From Mycobacterium innocens (GTDB taxonomy: Bacteria > Actinomycetota > Actinomycetes > Mycobacteriales > Mycobacteriaceae), in contig NZ_UPHQ01000192.1 of NCBI RefSeq assembly GCF_900566055.1, positions 1 through 57,669 on the forward strand: a stretch of DNA of 57,669 bases, read 5' to 3'. The notes below the pieces were generated by a model that was not told where the DNA came from, ran no database searches, and saw only the letters and a program-made list of their open reading frames with translations. Positions 35,381-45,138 of this stretch are shown piece after piece (the first letter of the stretch is position 1; each line of letters begins with the position of its first letter). The translations under genes were made by a program, and so were the position numbers.

Positions 35381-38253
35381 GCAACCACCAGGCTCCGAGG
35401 CCATCCGTGGCGCACACCATTCGCCGGCTCTCGGTACCGATCCTGCTGTTCTGGGTCGGCCTCGCCGTCCTGACCAACGTGGCCGTACCGAAATTGGAAG
35501 ACGTGGGCAAGGCCCACAACGTGGCGCTGATCGCCCCCGATGCGCCGTCGATGCAGGCGATGAAGCGGATCGGAAAAGTGTTCCGCGAGTTCGATTCCGA
35601 CAGCGCGGCCATGATTGTGCTGGAAAGCGACAAGCCCCTTGACGCCGCGGCCCACCGCTATTACGACACCCTGATCCAGCGGCTCTCCCAGGACACCAAG
35701 CATGTACAGCACGTCCAGAATTTCTGGGGGGATCCGCTGACGGCGGCGGGTTCGCAGAGTACCGACGGCAAAGCTGCATATGTCCAGGTGTATCTCGCCG
35801 GCAATCAAGGCGAGGCGTTGTCGATCGCGTCGGTGGACGCGGTCCGCGACATTGTGGCGCAGACACCGCCGCCGCCCGGTATCAAGGCCTATGTCACCGG
35901 CGCGGCGCCGCTCATCGCGGATCAGTTCCAGGTGGGCAGCAAGGGCACGGTGAAGGTCACCGCGATCACCTTCCTGGTGATCGCGGTGATGTTGTTCATC
36001 GTCTACCGCTCGGTCGTCACCACGATCCTGGTGCTGCTCACCGTCCTCATCCAATTGGCCGCGGCCCGCGGCGTCGTCGCCTTTCTGGGAAACAGCGGGG
36101 TCATCGGACTTTCGACGTATTCGACCAATCTGCTCACGCTATTGGCCATCGCCGCCGGCACCGATTACGCAATCTTCGTCCTCGGCCGATATCACGAAGC
36201 ACGGCACGGCGGGCAGGACCGAGAAGCGGCGTTCTACACCATGTTTGGGGGAACCGCTCATGTCGTGTTGGGCTCGGGCCTGACCATTGTCGGCGCGGTG
36301 TATTGCCTGACCTTTACCCGGCTGCCGTACTTCCAGACGTTGGGTGTTCCCGCCGCGATCGGCATCCTGGTCGCGCTGGCGGCCTCACTGACCCTGGCCC
36401 CGGCCGTGCTGACCCTGGGCAGTCATTTCGGCCTCTTCGAACCCAAACGCGCGATGCGGACCCGAGGATGGCGGCGCATCGGCACGGCCATCGTCCGCTG
36501 GCCCGGGCCGATTCTTGCGGTGACGTGTGCGGTGGCCCTTGTCGGCCTGCTGGCATTGCCGGGATATCAGACGAGCTACGACATCCGTCCTTACATGCCC
36601 GCCACCGCTCCGGCCAATGTCGGCTACACCGCTGCCGAGCGGCATTTTTCGCCGGCCCGGCTGAATCCCGAACTGCTGATGATCGAAACCGATCACGATA
36701 TGCGCAATCCGGCCGACATGATCGTCTTGGACCGGGTGGCCAGAGGCGTCTTCCATATCCCGGGTATTGCCCAGGTGCAGGCCATCACCAGGCCGTTAGG
36801 AACCCCCATCGACCACAGCTCGGTTCCGTTTCAGGTCAGCATGCAAAGCGTCGGCCAGGTGATGAACCTGTCCTATCAGCAAGACCGCGCGGCCGATCTG
36901 CTCAGGCAAGCCGACGAGTTGGGGAAGACAATCGCCATTTTGCAGCGCCAGTATGCCCTGCAGCAGGAACTCGCCGCCGCTACCCACGCCGAGACCGAGA
37001 GCTTTCACGATACGATCGCCACGATCAATGACCTGCGCGACAAGATCGCGAATTTCGACGATTTCTGGCGGCCGCTGCGCAGTTATTTCTATTGGGAGAA
37101 GCACTGTTTCGACATTCCGATATGTTGGGCGTTGAGATCGGTATTCGACGCACTCGACGGTATCGACCAGCTCAGCGAGAGGTTCGAAGACCTCACGGCA
37201 ACGCTGGACAAACTCGATGCGATCCAGCCGCAGCTCGTCGCGCTGATCCCCGAACAGATCGCCAGCCAGCAGACCAATCATGAACTGGCGCTGTCCAACT
37301 ACGCGACCATGTCCGGGATTTACAGCCAGACGGCGGCCCTGGTGGAGAACGCGACGGCCATGGGACGAGCGTTCGACGCGGCCAAGAACGACGACTCCTT
37401 CTACTTGCCGCCGGAGGCGTTCAACAACCCCGATTTCAAGCGTGGCCTGAAACTGTTCCTCTCGCCCGACGGCAAGGCCGCTCGCATGATCATCTCCCAT
37501 GAAGGTGATCCCGCAACCCCGGAAGGCATCTCGCATATCGACCCCATCCGGAAGGCGGCCCACGAGGCCGTGAAGGGAACTCCCTTGGCGGACGCCACGA
37601 TCTATCTCGCCGGCACCGCGGCCACCTACAAGGACATCCAGGACGGCGCCAAGTACGACCTGATGATCGTCGCAATCGCCGCACTGAGCCTGATCCTGCT
37701 CATCATGATGACGCTCACCCGCAGCCTGGTCGCCGCGATCGTCATCGTGGGCACCGTGGCGTTGTCGTTGGGCGCGTCGTTCGGACTGTCGGTGCTCGTT
37801 TGGCAGGACATCCTGGGTATCCGGCTGTACTGGATCGTGCTCGCGCTGGCCGTCATCCTGCTCCTGGCAGTGGGATCCGACTACAACCTGCTGCTGATCT
37901 CTCGCTTCAAGGAGGAGATCGGCGCCGGATTGAACACCGGCATCATCCGCGCCATGGCCAGCACCGGCGGGGTGGTGACCGCCGCCGGTCTGGTGTTTGC
38001 GGCCACCATGTCGTCGTTCGTGTTCGGCGACTTGCGGGTGCTCGGCCAGATAGGGACCACCATCGGCCTGGGCCTGCTGTTCGACACCCTGATCGTGCGG
38101 GCATTCATGACGCCGTCCGTCGCGGCGCTGCTGGGACGCTGGTTCTGGTGGCCGCAACGCGTGCGCCCCCGCCCTGCCAGCAGGCTGCTTCGGCCGTACG
38201 GACCACGTCCGCTGGTTCGTAAACTGCTCCTGAGGGAACCGGAGAAGAGCTGA
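35377..38253 (+). CDS. MmpL-family RND transporter (MmpL4/5-like)
   Basis: The 958-residue protein is a proton-driven exporter of lipids, siderophores or drugs. It has the RND layout of TM1, a periplasmic domain, TM2–6, a second, longer periplasmic domain with coiled-coil residues and a Cys pair ([10 protein letters not shown]), then TM7–12. The proton-relay Asp/Tyr motifs are [12 protein letters not shown] in TM4 and [12 protein letters not shown] in TM10. Its translational coupling to MmpS suggests a siderophore- or drug-type complex. Control is likely by the upstream TetR, unlike MmpS5–MmpL5 of M. tuberculosis, which is under a MarR-type repressor. Export of an intermediate or toxic substrate of the island is possible. 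Confidence 0.93.
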   Translation: MSNHQAPRPSVAHTIRRLSVPILLFWVGLAVLTNVAVPKLEDVGKAHNVALIAPDAPSMQAMKRIGKVFREFDSDSAAMIVLESDKPLDAAAHRYYDTLIQRLSQDTKHVQHVQNFWGDPLTAAGSQSTDGKAAYVQVYLAGNQGEALSIASVDAVRDIVAQTPPPPGIKAYVTGAAPLIADQFQVGSKGTVKVTAITFLVIAVMLFIVYRSVVTTILVLLTVLIQLAAARGVVAFLGNSGVIGLSTYSTNLLTLLAIAAGTDYAIFVLGRYHEARHGGQDREAAFYTMFGGTAHVVLGSGLTIVGAVYCLTFTRLPYFQTLGVPAAIGILVALAASLTLAPAVLTLGSHFGLFEPKRAMRTRGWRRIGTAIVRWPGPILAVTCAVALVGLLALPGYQTSYDIRPYMPATAPANVGYTAAERHFSPARLNPELLMIETDHDMRNPADMIVLDRVARGVFHIPGIAQVQAITRPLGTPIDHSSVPFQVSMQSVGQVMNLSYQQDRAADLLRQADELGKTIAILQRQYALQQELAAATHAETESFHDTIATINDLRDKIANFDDFWRPLRSYFYWEKHCFDIPICWALRSVFDALDGIDQLSERFEDLTATLDKLDAIQPQLVALIPEQIASQQTNHELALSNYATMSGIYSQTAALVENATAMGRAFDAAKNDDSFYLPPEAFNNPDFKRGLKLFLSPDGKAARMIISHEGDPATPEGISHIDPIRKAAHEAVKGTPLADATIYLAGTAATYKDIQDGAKYDLMIVAIAALSLILLIMMTLTRSLVAAIVIVGTVALSLGASFGLSVLVWQDILGIRLYWIVLALAVILLLAVGSDYNLLLISRFKEEIGAGLNTGIIRAMASTGGVVTAAGLVFAATMSSFVFGDLRVLGQIGTTIGLGLLFDTLIVRAFMTPSVAALLGRWFWWPQRVRPRPASRLLRPYGPRPLVRKLLLREPEKS

Positions 38254-38347
38254 TCCGGTAATATCATTGTCGCTCTTGGTTATTCGTCGTAAGGCGGAGC
38301 AACACGAGAAGCTCACCGCCAATGAGATCCTATTTGTGCCATTACTG

Positions 38348-38365
38348 CTAAGATAGACAACGCAA
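38348..38365. promoter_or_regulatory. Island operator-like motif, site 3
   Basis: CTAAGATAGACAACGCAA, read on the other strand, ends in CTATCTTAG, the core shared with sites at 25044, 30795 and 40863. It lies 48 bases upstream of the GntR start codon, so the GntR protein may bind here and regulate itself. Confidence 0.45.
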
Positions 38366-38412
38366 GTCGAGTTGGCGGGGTCAGCTCCCCTGCTTGTTCT
38401 ATCGAGGATCGG

Positions 38413-39234
38413 ATGACCACACTGGGAACTGGCCCTGATACCCGGCGCAGGCTGTCTGCGCCGAGGATCGCCGAAATAGTAGCCGATGAGTTGCGTCGCC
38501 AGATCATCGACGGCGAGCTCGCCGACGGTGATCTGCTACCCCGCCAGGAAGTGCTGGTCGAACAGTTCAACGTCAGCCTCGTGTCGCTGCGGGAGGCGTT
38601 GCGGATCTTGGAGACCGAGGGATTGGTGTCCGTCCGCCGCGGTAACCGAGGCGGGGCCGTCGTGCACGCGCCGGCCAAGACCAGCGCCGCCTACATGCTC
38701 GGCCTGCTGTTGCAAAGCGAGTCCGTCGCCGTCAGCGATCTGGGCGCCGCGTTGCAGGAACTCGAGCCTGCCTGCGCCGCACTGGCGGCTCAACGACCGG
38801 ACCGCGCAGATAACTTGGTGCCCGAGCTCAAGCAGATCAACGATGCCATGGCAGAGCACCTCGACGACGGGCGACAGTTCACCGAAATCGGCCGTCAATT
38901 CCACGATCTCATCGTCCGCGGCTGCGGGAACCACACCATCATCGCGGTCGTGGGCAGCCTGGAGACCCTGTGGACCAGCCATGAACAACAATGGGCCGAC
39001 GAGAGCGCGGCGCGCGGCACCTACCCGTCGTTGGCCAAACGACGCGCGGTCCTCAACACCCACATCAAGCTGGCCGAGACGATTGCCGAGGGAGACGTCG
39101 ACCGGGCCCGGCGCATCGCGGGCCGACACCTCGCCGATACCCAGACTTACGTCTTGTCCGGTGGTGGTGAACAACGGATCTATGCGCTGTCACCGCAGGC
39201 AATGTCACGCCCGCGGGACATCCGGCGCCCCTGA
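38413..39234 (+). CDS. GntR/FadR-family (FCD) transcriptional regulator
   Basis: The 273-residue protein has a GntR winged helix-turn-helix (RIAEIVADELRRQIIDGEL then LLPRQEVLVEQFNVSLVSLREAL, each trimmed) at residues 15–85 and an all-helical FCD effector domain with the metal/ligand-type residues in FHDLIVRGCGNH. FadR-type regulators typically respond to acyl-CoAs or organic acids. ATG 38413 is used. It precedes an SDR gene by only five bases, so the two are an operon. It is the best local candidate for the regulator of the island motif. Confidence 0.88.
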   Translation: MTTLGTGPDTRRRLSAPRIAEIVADELRRQIIDGELADGDLLPRQEVLVEQFNVSLVSLREALRILETEGLVSVRRGNRGGAVVHAPAKTSAAYMLGLLLQSESVAVSDLGAALQELEPACAALAAQRPDRADNLVPELKQINDAMAEHLDDGRQFTEIGRQFHDLIVRGCGNHTIIAVVGSLETLWTSHEQQWADESAARGTYPSLAKRRAVLNTHIKLAETIAEGDVDRARRIAGRHLADTQTYVLSGGGEQRIYALSPQAMSRPRDIRRP

Positions 39235-39239
39235 TTCCG

Positions 39240-39980
39240 GTGCGAACCGCATTAGTCACCGGCGGCAGCGGTGGGATCGGCAAGGGGTGCGCCGGCAAGC
39301 TTTGCGAGCTCGACTACGACGTGGTACTGGTGGCGCGACGGGAGGGCCCGCTGCGGGCCGCAGCCGAGGATATCGGTGCCCGCTACATTGTCGCCGACGC
39401 TACTGACCCAGCCGGATTCGCCACGGCCATAAGCGAATTCGACACCATCGACCTGGTCGTGCACGCCGCCGGCGCACTGGGCGGAACCTACGCACGAAAG
39501 CAGACCTTCGACCAGTGGCGCACGATCATCTCGGCCAACCTGGACTCCTGTTTTGTGGTGACCTCCGCGGTGCTGCCCCGCATGGGGCCAGGTTCACGGC
39601 TGGTCTTCATCTCCTCGTCGGCCGCGCACGAGCCGATGCCGGCCCGAACCGCGTACTCGGCATCGAAAGCCGGCATGAACGCGTTTGCCCGCGCACTGGC
39701 GCTCGAGGTCGACCGCGACGGCATCAGCGTCCACCTGGTGACCCCGGGACCCGTGGAAACCGAGATGCTGCAGGATGTTCCGTTCGAGATGTATGCGATC
39801 CAGGTATCCGACATCGCCGAAACCGTGGCCTGGCTCGATACCGTCGACTCGTCCGTCGACCTACCGGAGATCCGACTCAGCGCGGTGCAGCGCGGTCCGT
39901 TCGCCCGGCCACCGGTGGTGCCTACCGAGGCCCGTCGGCGCGCGTCGCTGAAGCCTCCCGGATCTCCGGGAAGCCCTTGA
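39240..39980 (+). CDS. Short-chain dehydrogenase/reductase
   Basis: The 246-residue SDR has the cofactor motif TGGSGGIG (residues 7–14), the catalytic Ser in FISSSAAH and the YxxxK pair in TAYSASKAGMN, as well as the LVTPGPVETEML loop. A normal family member is about 250 residues, so it is complete. GTG 39240 starts five bases after the GntR stop. Its last 59 bases overlap the end of the convergent LLM gene. Likely role: oxidation of a hydroxyl or hydroxyacyl intermediate in the island. Confidence 0.9.
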   Translation: MRTALVTGGSGGIGKGCAGKLCELDYDVVLVARREGPLRAAAEDIGARYIVADATDPAGFATAISEFDTIDLVVHAAGALGGTYARKQTFDQWRTIISANLDSCFVVTSAVLPRMGPGSRLVFISSSAAHEPMPARTAYSASKAGMNAFARALALEVDRDGISVHLVTPGPVETEMLQDVPFEMYAIQVSDIAETVAWLDTVDSSVDLPEIRLSAVQRGPFARPPVVPTEARRRASLKPPGSPGSP

Positions 39981-40803
39981 TCACCGATTCGCCGAACTCG
40001 GCCAGCGAATCCGGCGCGGCGAAGTCGGCGAACCACACATAGAAGCGCTCAACCCGGTACGCGGCCAGGCCGACGAAGTGCTCAATCAATTCGTCGGCGC
40101 TACCGCACACCAGCCCCGGCCCCAGATAACCGAATCGCCGGACGCTCGCCTGGCGTACCGCATCCGGATCGGCTCCCGCCCGGACAAAACCCACCATCTG
40201 CTGCACCGAGATACGGGCCGATCCCGCAGCCGGGGCCAGGCGAGGCAACCGGTCGAGGAGGTTGGCCTGCAGATTCCACCAATCCGCGTATTTGCGAACC
40301 AGTTCCATCATCCGGTGCCCGCTGCCGCCCAAGATCAGCGGTATCGGACGCACCGGTCTGGGCGATTGAGCTTTGTCCCCGTCCGCCCAGTACTGCGTGA
40401 TCAGCGCGAGGTGGCGCCGCAGTTGCTCGACCCGGGCCACCGGATCCTGCTGACCGACATCGAATCTGGCGAACTCCGCGGGCCAGGATCCCGAACCGAT
40501 CCCGAGCTCGAACCTGCCATCCGACGCCGCTGACAGCGTGACGGCCTGTTTGGCCAGAACGGCTGGATGCCGGAACGCGTCGCAGAGCACCAGGTGTCCG
40601 ATGCGCAGCCGCTGCGTCTTGGCTGCCACCCAGGTGGCGACGGTCATTGCCTCCCAGATGGTTTCAGTGGGCTGCCCGGGAGCCTCGAGATGATCGATGA
40701 ACGCCACACCGTCAAACCCACTGGCCTCGGCGACCCGCGCCCGCTCCACAAAATCTGCTACCGGCAACCGGACCTGCGGCAGGAACAGATACCACTCGAC
40801 CAT
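39922..40803 (-). CDS. LLM-class flavin-dependent oxidoreductase
   Basis: This 293-residue luciferase-like TIM-barrel enzyme, in mycobacteria often F420-dependent, shows the family pattern WYLFLPQVRLP at the N-terminus, FDGVAFIDHLEAPG, LRIGHLVLCDAFRHPAVLAKQ and LGIGSGSWPAEF. ATG 40803 is chosen because GGTGGA lies just upstream; the annotated-looking ATG 40815 consumes it. It is divergent from the acyl-CoA dehydrogenase operon and shares that 84-base promoter region, including motif site 4. Its 3' end overlaps the SDR by 59 bases. Confidence 0.85.
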   Translation of the reverse strand: MVEWYLFLPQVRLPVADFVERARVAEASGFDGVAFIDHLEAPGQPTETIWEAMTVATWVAAKTQRLRIGHLVLCDAFRHPAVLAKQAVTLSAASDGRFELGIGSGSWPAEFARFDVGQQDPVARVEQLRRHLALITQYWADGDKAQSPRPVRPIPLILGGSGHRMMELVRKYADWWNLQANLLDRLPRLAPAAGSARISVQQMVGFVRAGADPDAVRQASVRRFGYLGPGLVCGSADELIEHFVGLAAYRVERFYVWFADFAAPDSLAEFGESVIKGFPEIREASATRADGPR

Positions 40804-40862
40804 ACATCCACCCATGCCTGTCCCATAGCGTCCTGCGCGATTGCGCCGGGTCGCCTAGTTTA

Positions 40863-40880
40863 CTATTTTTATTATGTTAG
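40863..40880. promoter_or_regulatory. Island operator-like motif, site 4
   Basis: CTATTTTTATTATGTTAG lies eight bases upstream of the first acyl-CoA dehydrogenase start and 60 bases from the divergent LLM start. It matches site 2 (30795) in 16 of 18 positions. TATGTT inside it could also act as a -10 box. Confidence 0.6.
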
Positions 40881-40887
40881 GGGTGTT

Positions 40888-41931
40888 ATGGATGTCGGTC
40901 TGACTTCAGAGCAGCTGGCGCTGCGCGACACCGTGCGCGACATCCTGCGCACCGAGTGCCCACCCGACGCCGCCCGGCAGGCAATCGCCGATCCCGAGCA
41001 TTGGCGCACGCTGTGGAAGACCGTCGTCGATCTCGGCTGGACCGAACTCGCCATAGCCGATCCGTCCGGCGATTTCGGCCCCCTCGAGCTGGTACTGGTT
41101 CTGCAAGAATGCGGTGCGGCCATCGCCCCCATCCCGCTGCTGAGCAGCGTCGGCCTGGCCGCGGGCGTGTTGCGGGCCTGCCGTCTCGACGATGTGCTGG
41201 CCGAGATCGCCGGAGGGGTGGTCGCAACCCTGGCCGTCCACTCCCCCGGACACCGGCTGCCGCGGCCACCCATGACGCTGCAGCGCGGACGCCTGCGCGG
41301 ACATGCCGTCGCGGTGCCCAATCTGGTCCGGGCCGAGTTGATCGTCACGCTGGCGACATCGGACCAGGGCTTGGTGGCCGCGGTCGCGCGCGCCGGCGAC
41401 GGCGTGGTCATCCGACCCGGCGCGTCGACCGACCCCGCACAACCCGTAGCCGATGTCGAAATCGACACCGCCGCGGTAGCCACCGCACCGATCGCCAGCA
41501 CCGAATCGGCATTGACCGCACCGCTGATCGCCGCTGCCGCGGACCTGGTCGGAGTGGCGAGCGCGGTCCTGCACCGCGCCGTCGAACACGCCAAGGCCCG
41601 CCGTCAGTTCGGCAAGCCGATCGGCGCATTCCAGGCGATCAAGCACGCGCTGGCCGACAACTACGTCAGCCTCGAGCGCGCCCGCAGCCTCAGCTATGCG
41701 GCGGCAGCCGACCCCGACTGGACCACAGCAGCGCTGGCCAAGGCAGCCGCCGGCGAGGCCGCGACCCGTTGCGCGCGTACCGCTGTCCAGGTGCACGGCG
41801 CGCTGGCCCAGACTTGGGAACACGACATCCACCTCTATGTCCGGCATGCCTGGCAGGGCGCGGCGATGCTGGGCGACAGCCGCGCGCTCTACCGCGAGGT
41901 GGGCCGACGCTTCGCCGGCGGCGCGTCATGA
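40888..41931 (+). CDS. Acyl-CoA dehydrogenase, small (beta-like) subunit 1
   Basis: The 347-residue protein has the ACAD helical N-domain and the C-terminal four-helix bundle with RRQFGKPIGAFQAIKHALAD, but the beta-domain is short and degenerate and no FAD-binding MSEPEAGSD-type loop is visible. This is the pattern of the non-catalytic partner in alpha2beta2 steroid-type ACADs such as ChsE4–ChsE5. ATG 40888 heads the operon. Its stop overlaps the next start by ATGA. It likely dehydrogenates a bulky acyl-CoA together with the following 371-residue subunit. Confidence 0.87.
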   Translation: MDVGLTSEQLALRDTVRDILRTECPPDAARQAIADPEHWRTLWKTVVDLGWTELAIADPSGDFGPLELVLVLQECGAAIAPIPLLSSVGLAAGVLRACRLDDVLAEIAGGVVATLAVHSPGHRLPRPPMTLQRGRLRGHAVAVPNLVRAELIVTLATSDQGLVAAVARAGDGVVIRPGASTDPAQPVADVEIDTAAVATAPIASTESALTAPLIAAAADLVGVASAVLHRAVEHAKARRQFGKPIGAFQAIKHALADNYVSLERARSLSYAAAADPDWTTAALAKAAAGEAATRCARTAVQVHGALAQTWEHDIHLYVRHAWQGAAMLGDSRALYREVGRRFAGGAS

Positions 41932-43043
41932 CGGCCCCCATGACGGCGCATGTCGAAGAGTTCGCCGAGTGGCTGACCGAGTTCCTGCCCGCCGACTACT
42001 ACCAGCGATATCGCCAGTACCGCTGGGACGTTGGGTTGCGACGCGAGTATCAGCGGGCCGCCTTCGAGGCGGGGTGGATCCAACCCACCTGGCCTCGCGA
42101 GCACGGTGGCCGTTCACTGAGCCTGCGCGATGCCATGGAAATCCGGATCGAGGCCGCGCTGCGCTCTGCCCCCAAACTGCCCAACATCGCCGGACCCAAC
42201 GTCGCCGCACCCGGCATCCGCCAATTCGGCACACCCGAGCAGATCGACCGGCTGCTGGTCCCGCTGCTGCGCGGTGACGAGTGGTGGGCGCTGGGCATGT
42301 CCGAACCGGAAGCCGGATCGGATTTCGCCGGCCTGCGCACCCGCGCCGACCGCGACGGCCCTAATGGCAAGGTGTTCCGGGTCAACGGCCACAAGATCTG
42401 GACCACGCAGGCCCACGAGTCGCGGTGGTGCACCCTGTATGCCCGCACCGACCCCGATGCGCCGAAACACCGCGGCATCTCCTGCCTCATTCTCGACCTG
42501 CACTCGCCCGGGGTGCGGATCGAACCCATCCGGATGGCGTCGGCGTCCGACGAGACGTTCTGTGAGGTCTTCCTCGACGACGTCGAAGTGCCCGTCGACA
42601 ACCTTCTGGGTCCGTGCAACGGCGGCTGGAACGTGGCGTTGGCGTCGTTGCATCATGAGCGCCAGATGATCTGGATCATGAACTGGGTCGAGATCAAGCG
42701 TGGTCTCGACTCGGTACGGGGCACCCGCGACCCCGACATCTACGCCGAGCTGGGCTCGCTACTAGCCGATGGCGAGGCGCTGCGGGCCACCGGCTACCGC
42801 GCCCTGAGCAACGAACTCGCCGGCCGGCCCAGCCCGGAGGCCGATATCCTCAAGCTGCTTGGATCGGTTACCTTACAACGGGTTTGGGAACTGAGCGCCG
42901 TGGCCGCCGGTCCGGCTTCGACCGGTGACGCCGACCTGCTCTTCGAACGCCAGGATGCGCTTGCCGCGACCATCTACGGCGGCACATCCGAGGTCCAGCG
43001 CAACATCATCGCCGAGCGGCTGCTCGGGCTGCCGAAGGGATGA
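41928..43043 (+). CDS. Acyl-CoA dehydrogenase, large (alpha-like) subunit 1
   Basis: The 371-residue FAD enzyme has the ACAD signature LGMSEPEAGSDFAGL, substrate loop IWTTQAHES and the C-terminal YGGTSEVQRNIIAERLLGLP. The catalytic Glu of medium-chain enzymes (YEGT) is replaced by Gly, but a Glu is present in ASLHHERQM, where ChsE4-type enzymes carry theirs. ATG 41928 overlaps the stop of subunit 1 and the gene overlaps the next by ATGA. It is expected to pair with the 347-residue subunit. Confidence 0.9.
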   Translation: MTAPMTAHVEEFAEWLTEFLPADYYQRYRQYRWDVGLRREYQRAAFEAGWIQPTWPREHGGRSLSLRDAMEIRIEAALRSAPKLPNIAGPNVAAPGIRQFGTPEQIDRLLVPLLRGDEWWALGMSEPEAGSDFAGLRTRADRDGPNGKVFRVNGHKIWTTQAHESRWCTLYARTDPDAPKHRGISCLILDLHSPGVRIEPIRMASASDETFCEVFLDDVEVPVDNLLGPCNGGWNVALASLHHERQMIWIMNWVEIKRGLDSVRGTRDPDIYAELGSLLADGEALRATGYRALSNELAGRPSPEADILKLLGSVTLQRVWELSAVAAGPASTGDADLLFERQDALAATIYGGTSEVQRNIIAERLLGLPKG

Positions 43044-44206
43044 CGACGATGGATTACGAACTCGGTGATGACGCCGCTGAACTGCGAACCCGGCTGCGGC
43101 AGTTGATCGCCAACCACGTGCCGGCCGGCTTCCTCGGCGCCTGCACCGACGACCCCCAGGACCTGGCCACCACCGAGTCATTCTGCAAACTCCTTGCCGC
43201 CGAAGGGCTGCTGGCGCTGGCCTGGCCGAAAGAACATGGTGGCGGCGGTGGTTCGGTCTGGCAGCAAACGGTGTTGCGCGAAGAGATGTGGGCCCACCAC
43301 GAGCCGCGCGGCCCGCAGTACATGGGCATCAATTGGGTCGGCCCGGCGATCATGCGATACGGAACGGCAGAACAGAAGGCCAAGCACCTATCGGCGATCG
43401 GCGCCGGCGAAGTGGTGTGGTGCCAAGGGTTTTCCGAGCCGGAGGCGGGCACCGACCTCGCGTCGCTGCGCACCCGCGCCGTGCCGGACGGCCCGGACGG
43501 CCGGGGCTGGCGCATCACCGGCCAGAAGGTGTGGACGTCGTATGCCCAGATGGCCTCCTGGTGTGTGCTGGCGGCCTGTACCCACCCGGATGCTCCTAAA
43601 TCCAAGCGGCTCACCCTGTTTCTGGTCCCGATGGACCGGCCCGGCATCATGGTCCGGCCGATTCCGTCGATGCTGGGCCCGCATCACCTCAACGAGATGT
43701 TCCTCGACGCGGTGCCGGCCTTCCCCGGCGATGTGCTGGGCGAGCCCGGCGACGGTTGGCGGGTGATGCGGGAAGCCCTGGCCTTTGAACGCGTCGGCAT
43801 CGCCCGTTACGCGCGCTGCGAATCGTTGCTGCACCGGCTGCGCACCGAACTCGGCGCCGACTGGGACCGGCTGCCGGAATCGATTCGCGTCCGCTGGGTT
43901 CGGGCACTCGTCGACTTACGGGTGGCCAGATTACTGGCCTATCGGGCGGTATCGCTGCAGGATGATCCGGAGGCGGGTGCGGCAGCCAGTGCCGCCCGTA
44001 TCGCGACCACCACCTGCGATCAACAGGTCGCCGAGCTGCTTTTCGACGTGCTCGGCCCGGCAGCGCTGGACAGCGGTGTCACGGCCCCGCTGCACGGCGC
44101 GATCGAAGATCATTGGCGTTACGCGCAGGCGGCCACCGTGGCGTCGGGCACCATCGAAGTACAGCGAATGCTGGTAGCACGTGACGTCTTGGGGGAACAC
44201 CGGTGA
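43040..44206 (+). CDS. Acyl-CoA dehydrogenase, large (alpha-like) subunit 2
   Basis: The 388-residue protein has the ACAD signature CQGFSEPEAGTDLASL, the FAD/substrate loop GQKVWTSYAQMASW and the Glu in LAFERVGIARYA expected for a ChsE4-type base. The C-terminal ASGTIEVQRMLVARDVLG replaces the usual YGGT–E helix. ATG 43040 overlaps the previous stop by ATGA; its own stop overlaps the next start. Together with the next gene it probably forms the second alpha2beta2 enzyme, acting on a shorter intermediate. Confidence 0.9.
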   Translation: MTTMDYELGDDAAELRTRLRQLIANHVPAGFLGACTDDPQDLATTESFCKLLAAEGLLALAWPKEHGGGGGSVWQQTVLREEMWAHHEPRGPQYMGINWVGPAIMRYGTAEQKAKHLSAIGAGEVVWCQGFSEPEAGTDLASLRTRAVPDGPDGRGWRITGQKVWTSYAQMASWCVLAACTHPDAPKSKRLTLFLVPMDRPGIMVRPIPSMLGPHHLNEMFLDAVPAFPGDVLGEPGDGWRVMREALAFERVGIARYARCESLLHRLRTELGADWDRLPESIRVRWVRALVDLRVARLLAYRAVSLQDDPEAGAAASAARIATTTCDQQVAELLFDVLGPAALDSGVTAPLHGAIEDHWRYAQAATVASGTIEVQRMLVARDVLGEHR

Positions 44207-45138
44207 ATACCGAACTGCCGCAAGATATTACCGACTTCGCAGTCATCGCGGCCAAGCGCCTCGCGCGGGTGGGCGGGCCGCCGGCGGCGCTGCGGGCCGA
44301 GACCGACGACAGCGTTCGCGACGCGGCACGCGAGGCGCTGGTGCAGCTGGGCGCATTCGAGCTGGATGTGCGATCCGCACCCGATGATCTGCTGGCCGCC
44401 GCGGTGCTGTGCCAGGCCGCCGGCGCCGCCGCACTGCCCTACCCACTCGTCGAAGAGTTGCTGGCGATCGACGGCGCCCGCCTGGCTCTGGTGAATCCGC
44501 AAGCACCCCGCGTCGATCACGGCGACTTACCCGGCGACTGGATCGCCACCGACCTCGACGGCACTCGTTACCCCCTGCAACCCGCCGTGCGCACCGCGGC
44601 CAAGCTCGGGCCGTTTCTGGTGCCCGCGGCCTTGGGTGCGCCCGATGGCACGGTTTCGGCCGCCGACATTAACCTTCATCTTGTGCTGGGATCATGGCGG
44701 CTACTGGGAGCGGCGCAGCAGTCGTTGGACATCGCCACCGACCACGTGCGGAGCCGGGTTCAGTTCGGCAGGCCGCTGGCCGATTTCCAGGCCGTCAGGT
44801 TTTCCGTCGCAGATGCGTCCGTCGCGGTCCGCGGGCTTTTCGAACTCGCCAAGTACACCGTGAGCCGATCGCAATCGACTGCGGTGCAAGTGGGTTCGGC
44901 TGACGCATTGGCGCTGCGGCTGAAGGCCGCCGACACCGCGCGGCAGGTGCTGAGCACATCGCACCAACTGCTCGGCGCGCTGGGCTTCTGCGACGAGTCC
45001 GACGTCAGCGTGCTGGACCGGCACACCCAACCGCTGATCCGGTTGCCGTTGGGAACCGAAGCACTGAGCCGCCGCCTGATCTCCGATGTCCGTGACGGCT
45101 ATCTGGAGACACTCTTCACCGGGCCGGTACCCGCATGA
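44203..45138 (+). CDS. Acyl-CoA dehydrogenase, small (beta-like) subunit 2
   Basis: This 311-residue protein keeps the ACAD C-terminal bundle (SRVQFGRPLADFQAVRFSVAD, trimmed) but has a shortened middle domain without a recognisable FAD loop, like the non-catalytic partner subunits of steroid-type ACADs. GTG 44203 overlaps the previous stop (GTGA), and ATG of the CoA-synthetase overlaps its own stop. It is the partner expected for the 388-residue subunit. Confidence 0.85.
   Translation: MNTELPQDITDFAVIAAKRLARVGGPPAALRAETDDSVRDAAREALVQLGAFELDVRSAPDDLLAAAVLCQAAGAAALPYPLVEELLAIDGARLALVNPQAPRVDHGDLPGDWIATDLDGTRYPLQPAVRTAAKLGPFLVPAALGAPDGTVSAADINLHLVLGSWRLLGAAQQSLDIATDHVRSRVQFGRPLADFQAVRFSVADASVAVRGLFELAKYTVSRSQSTAVQVGSADALALRLKAADTARQVLSTSHQLLGALGFCDESDVSVLDRHTQPLIRLPLGTEALSRRLISDVRDGYLETLFTGPVPA

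Noticed and set aside
40863..40880. Island motif read only as a -10 promoter box
   Set aside because: TATGTT fits a -10 at this site, but the motif occurs in opposite orientations relative to the nearest genes at other sites, which fits an operator better.
40956..41927. Upstream half of the long frame running into ACAD subunit alpha 1
   Set aside because: Only the part from ATG 41928 is coding; the earlier part is an Arg-rich shadow of ACAD subunit beta 1.
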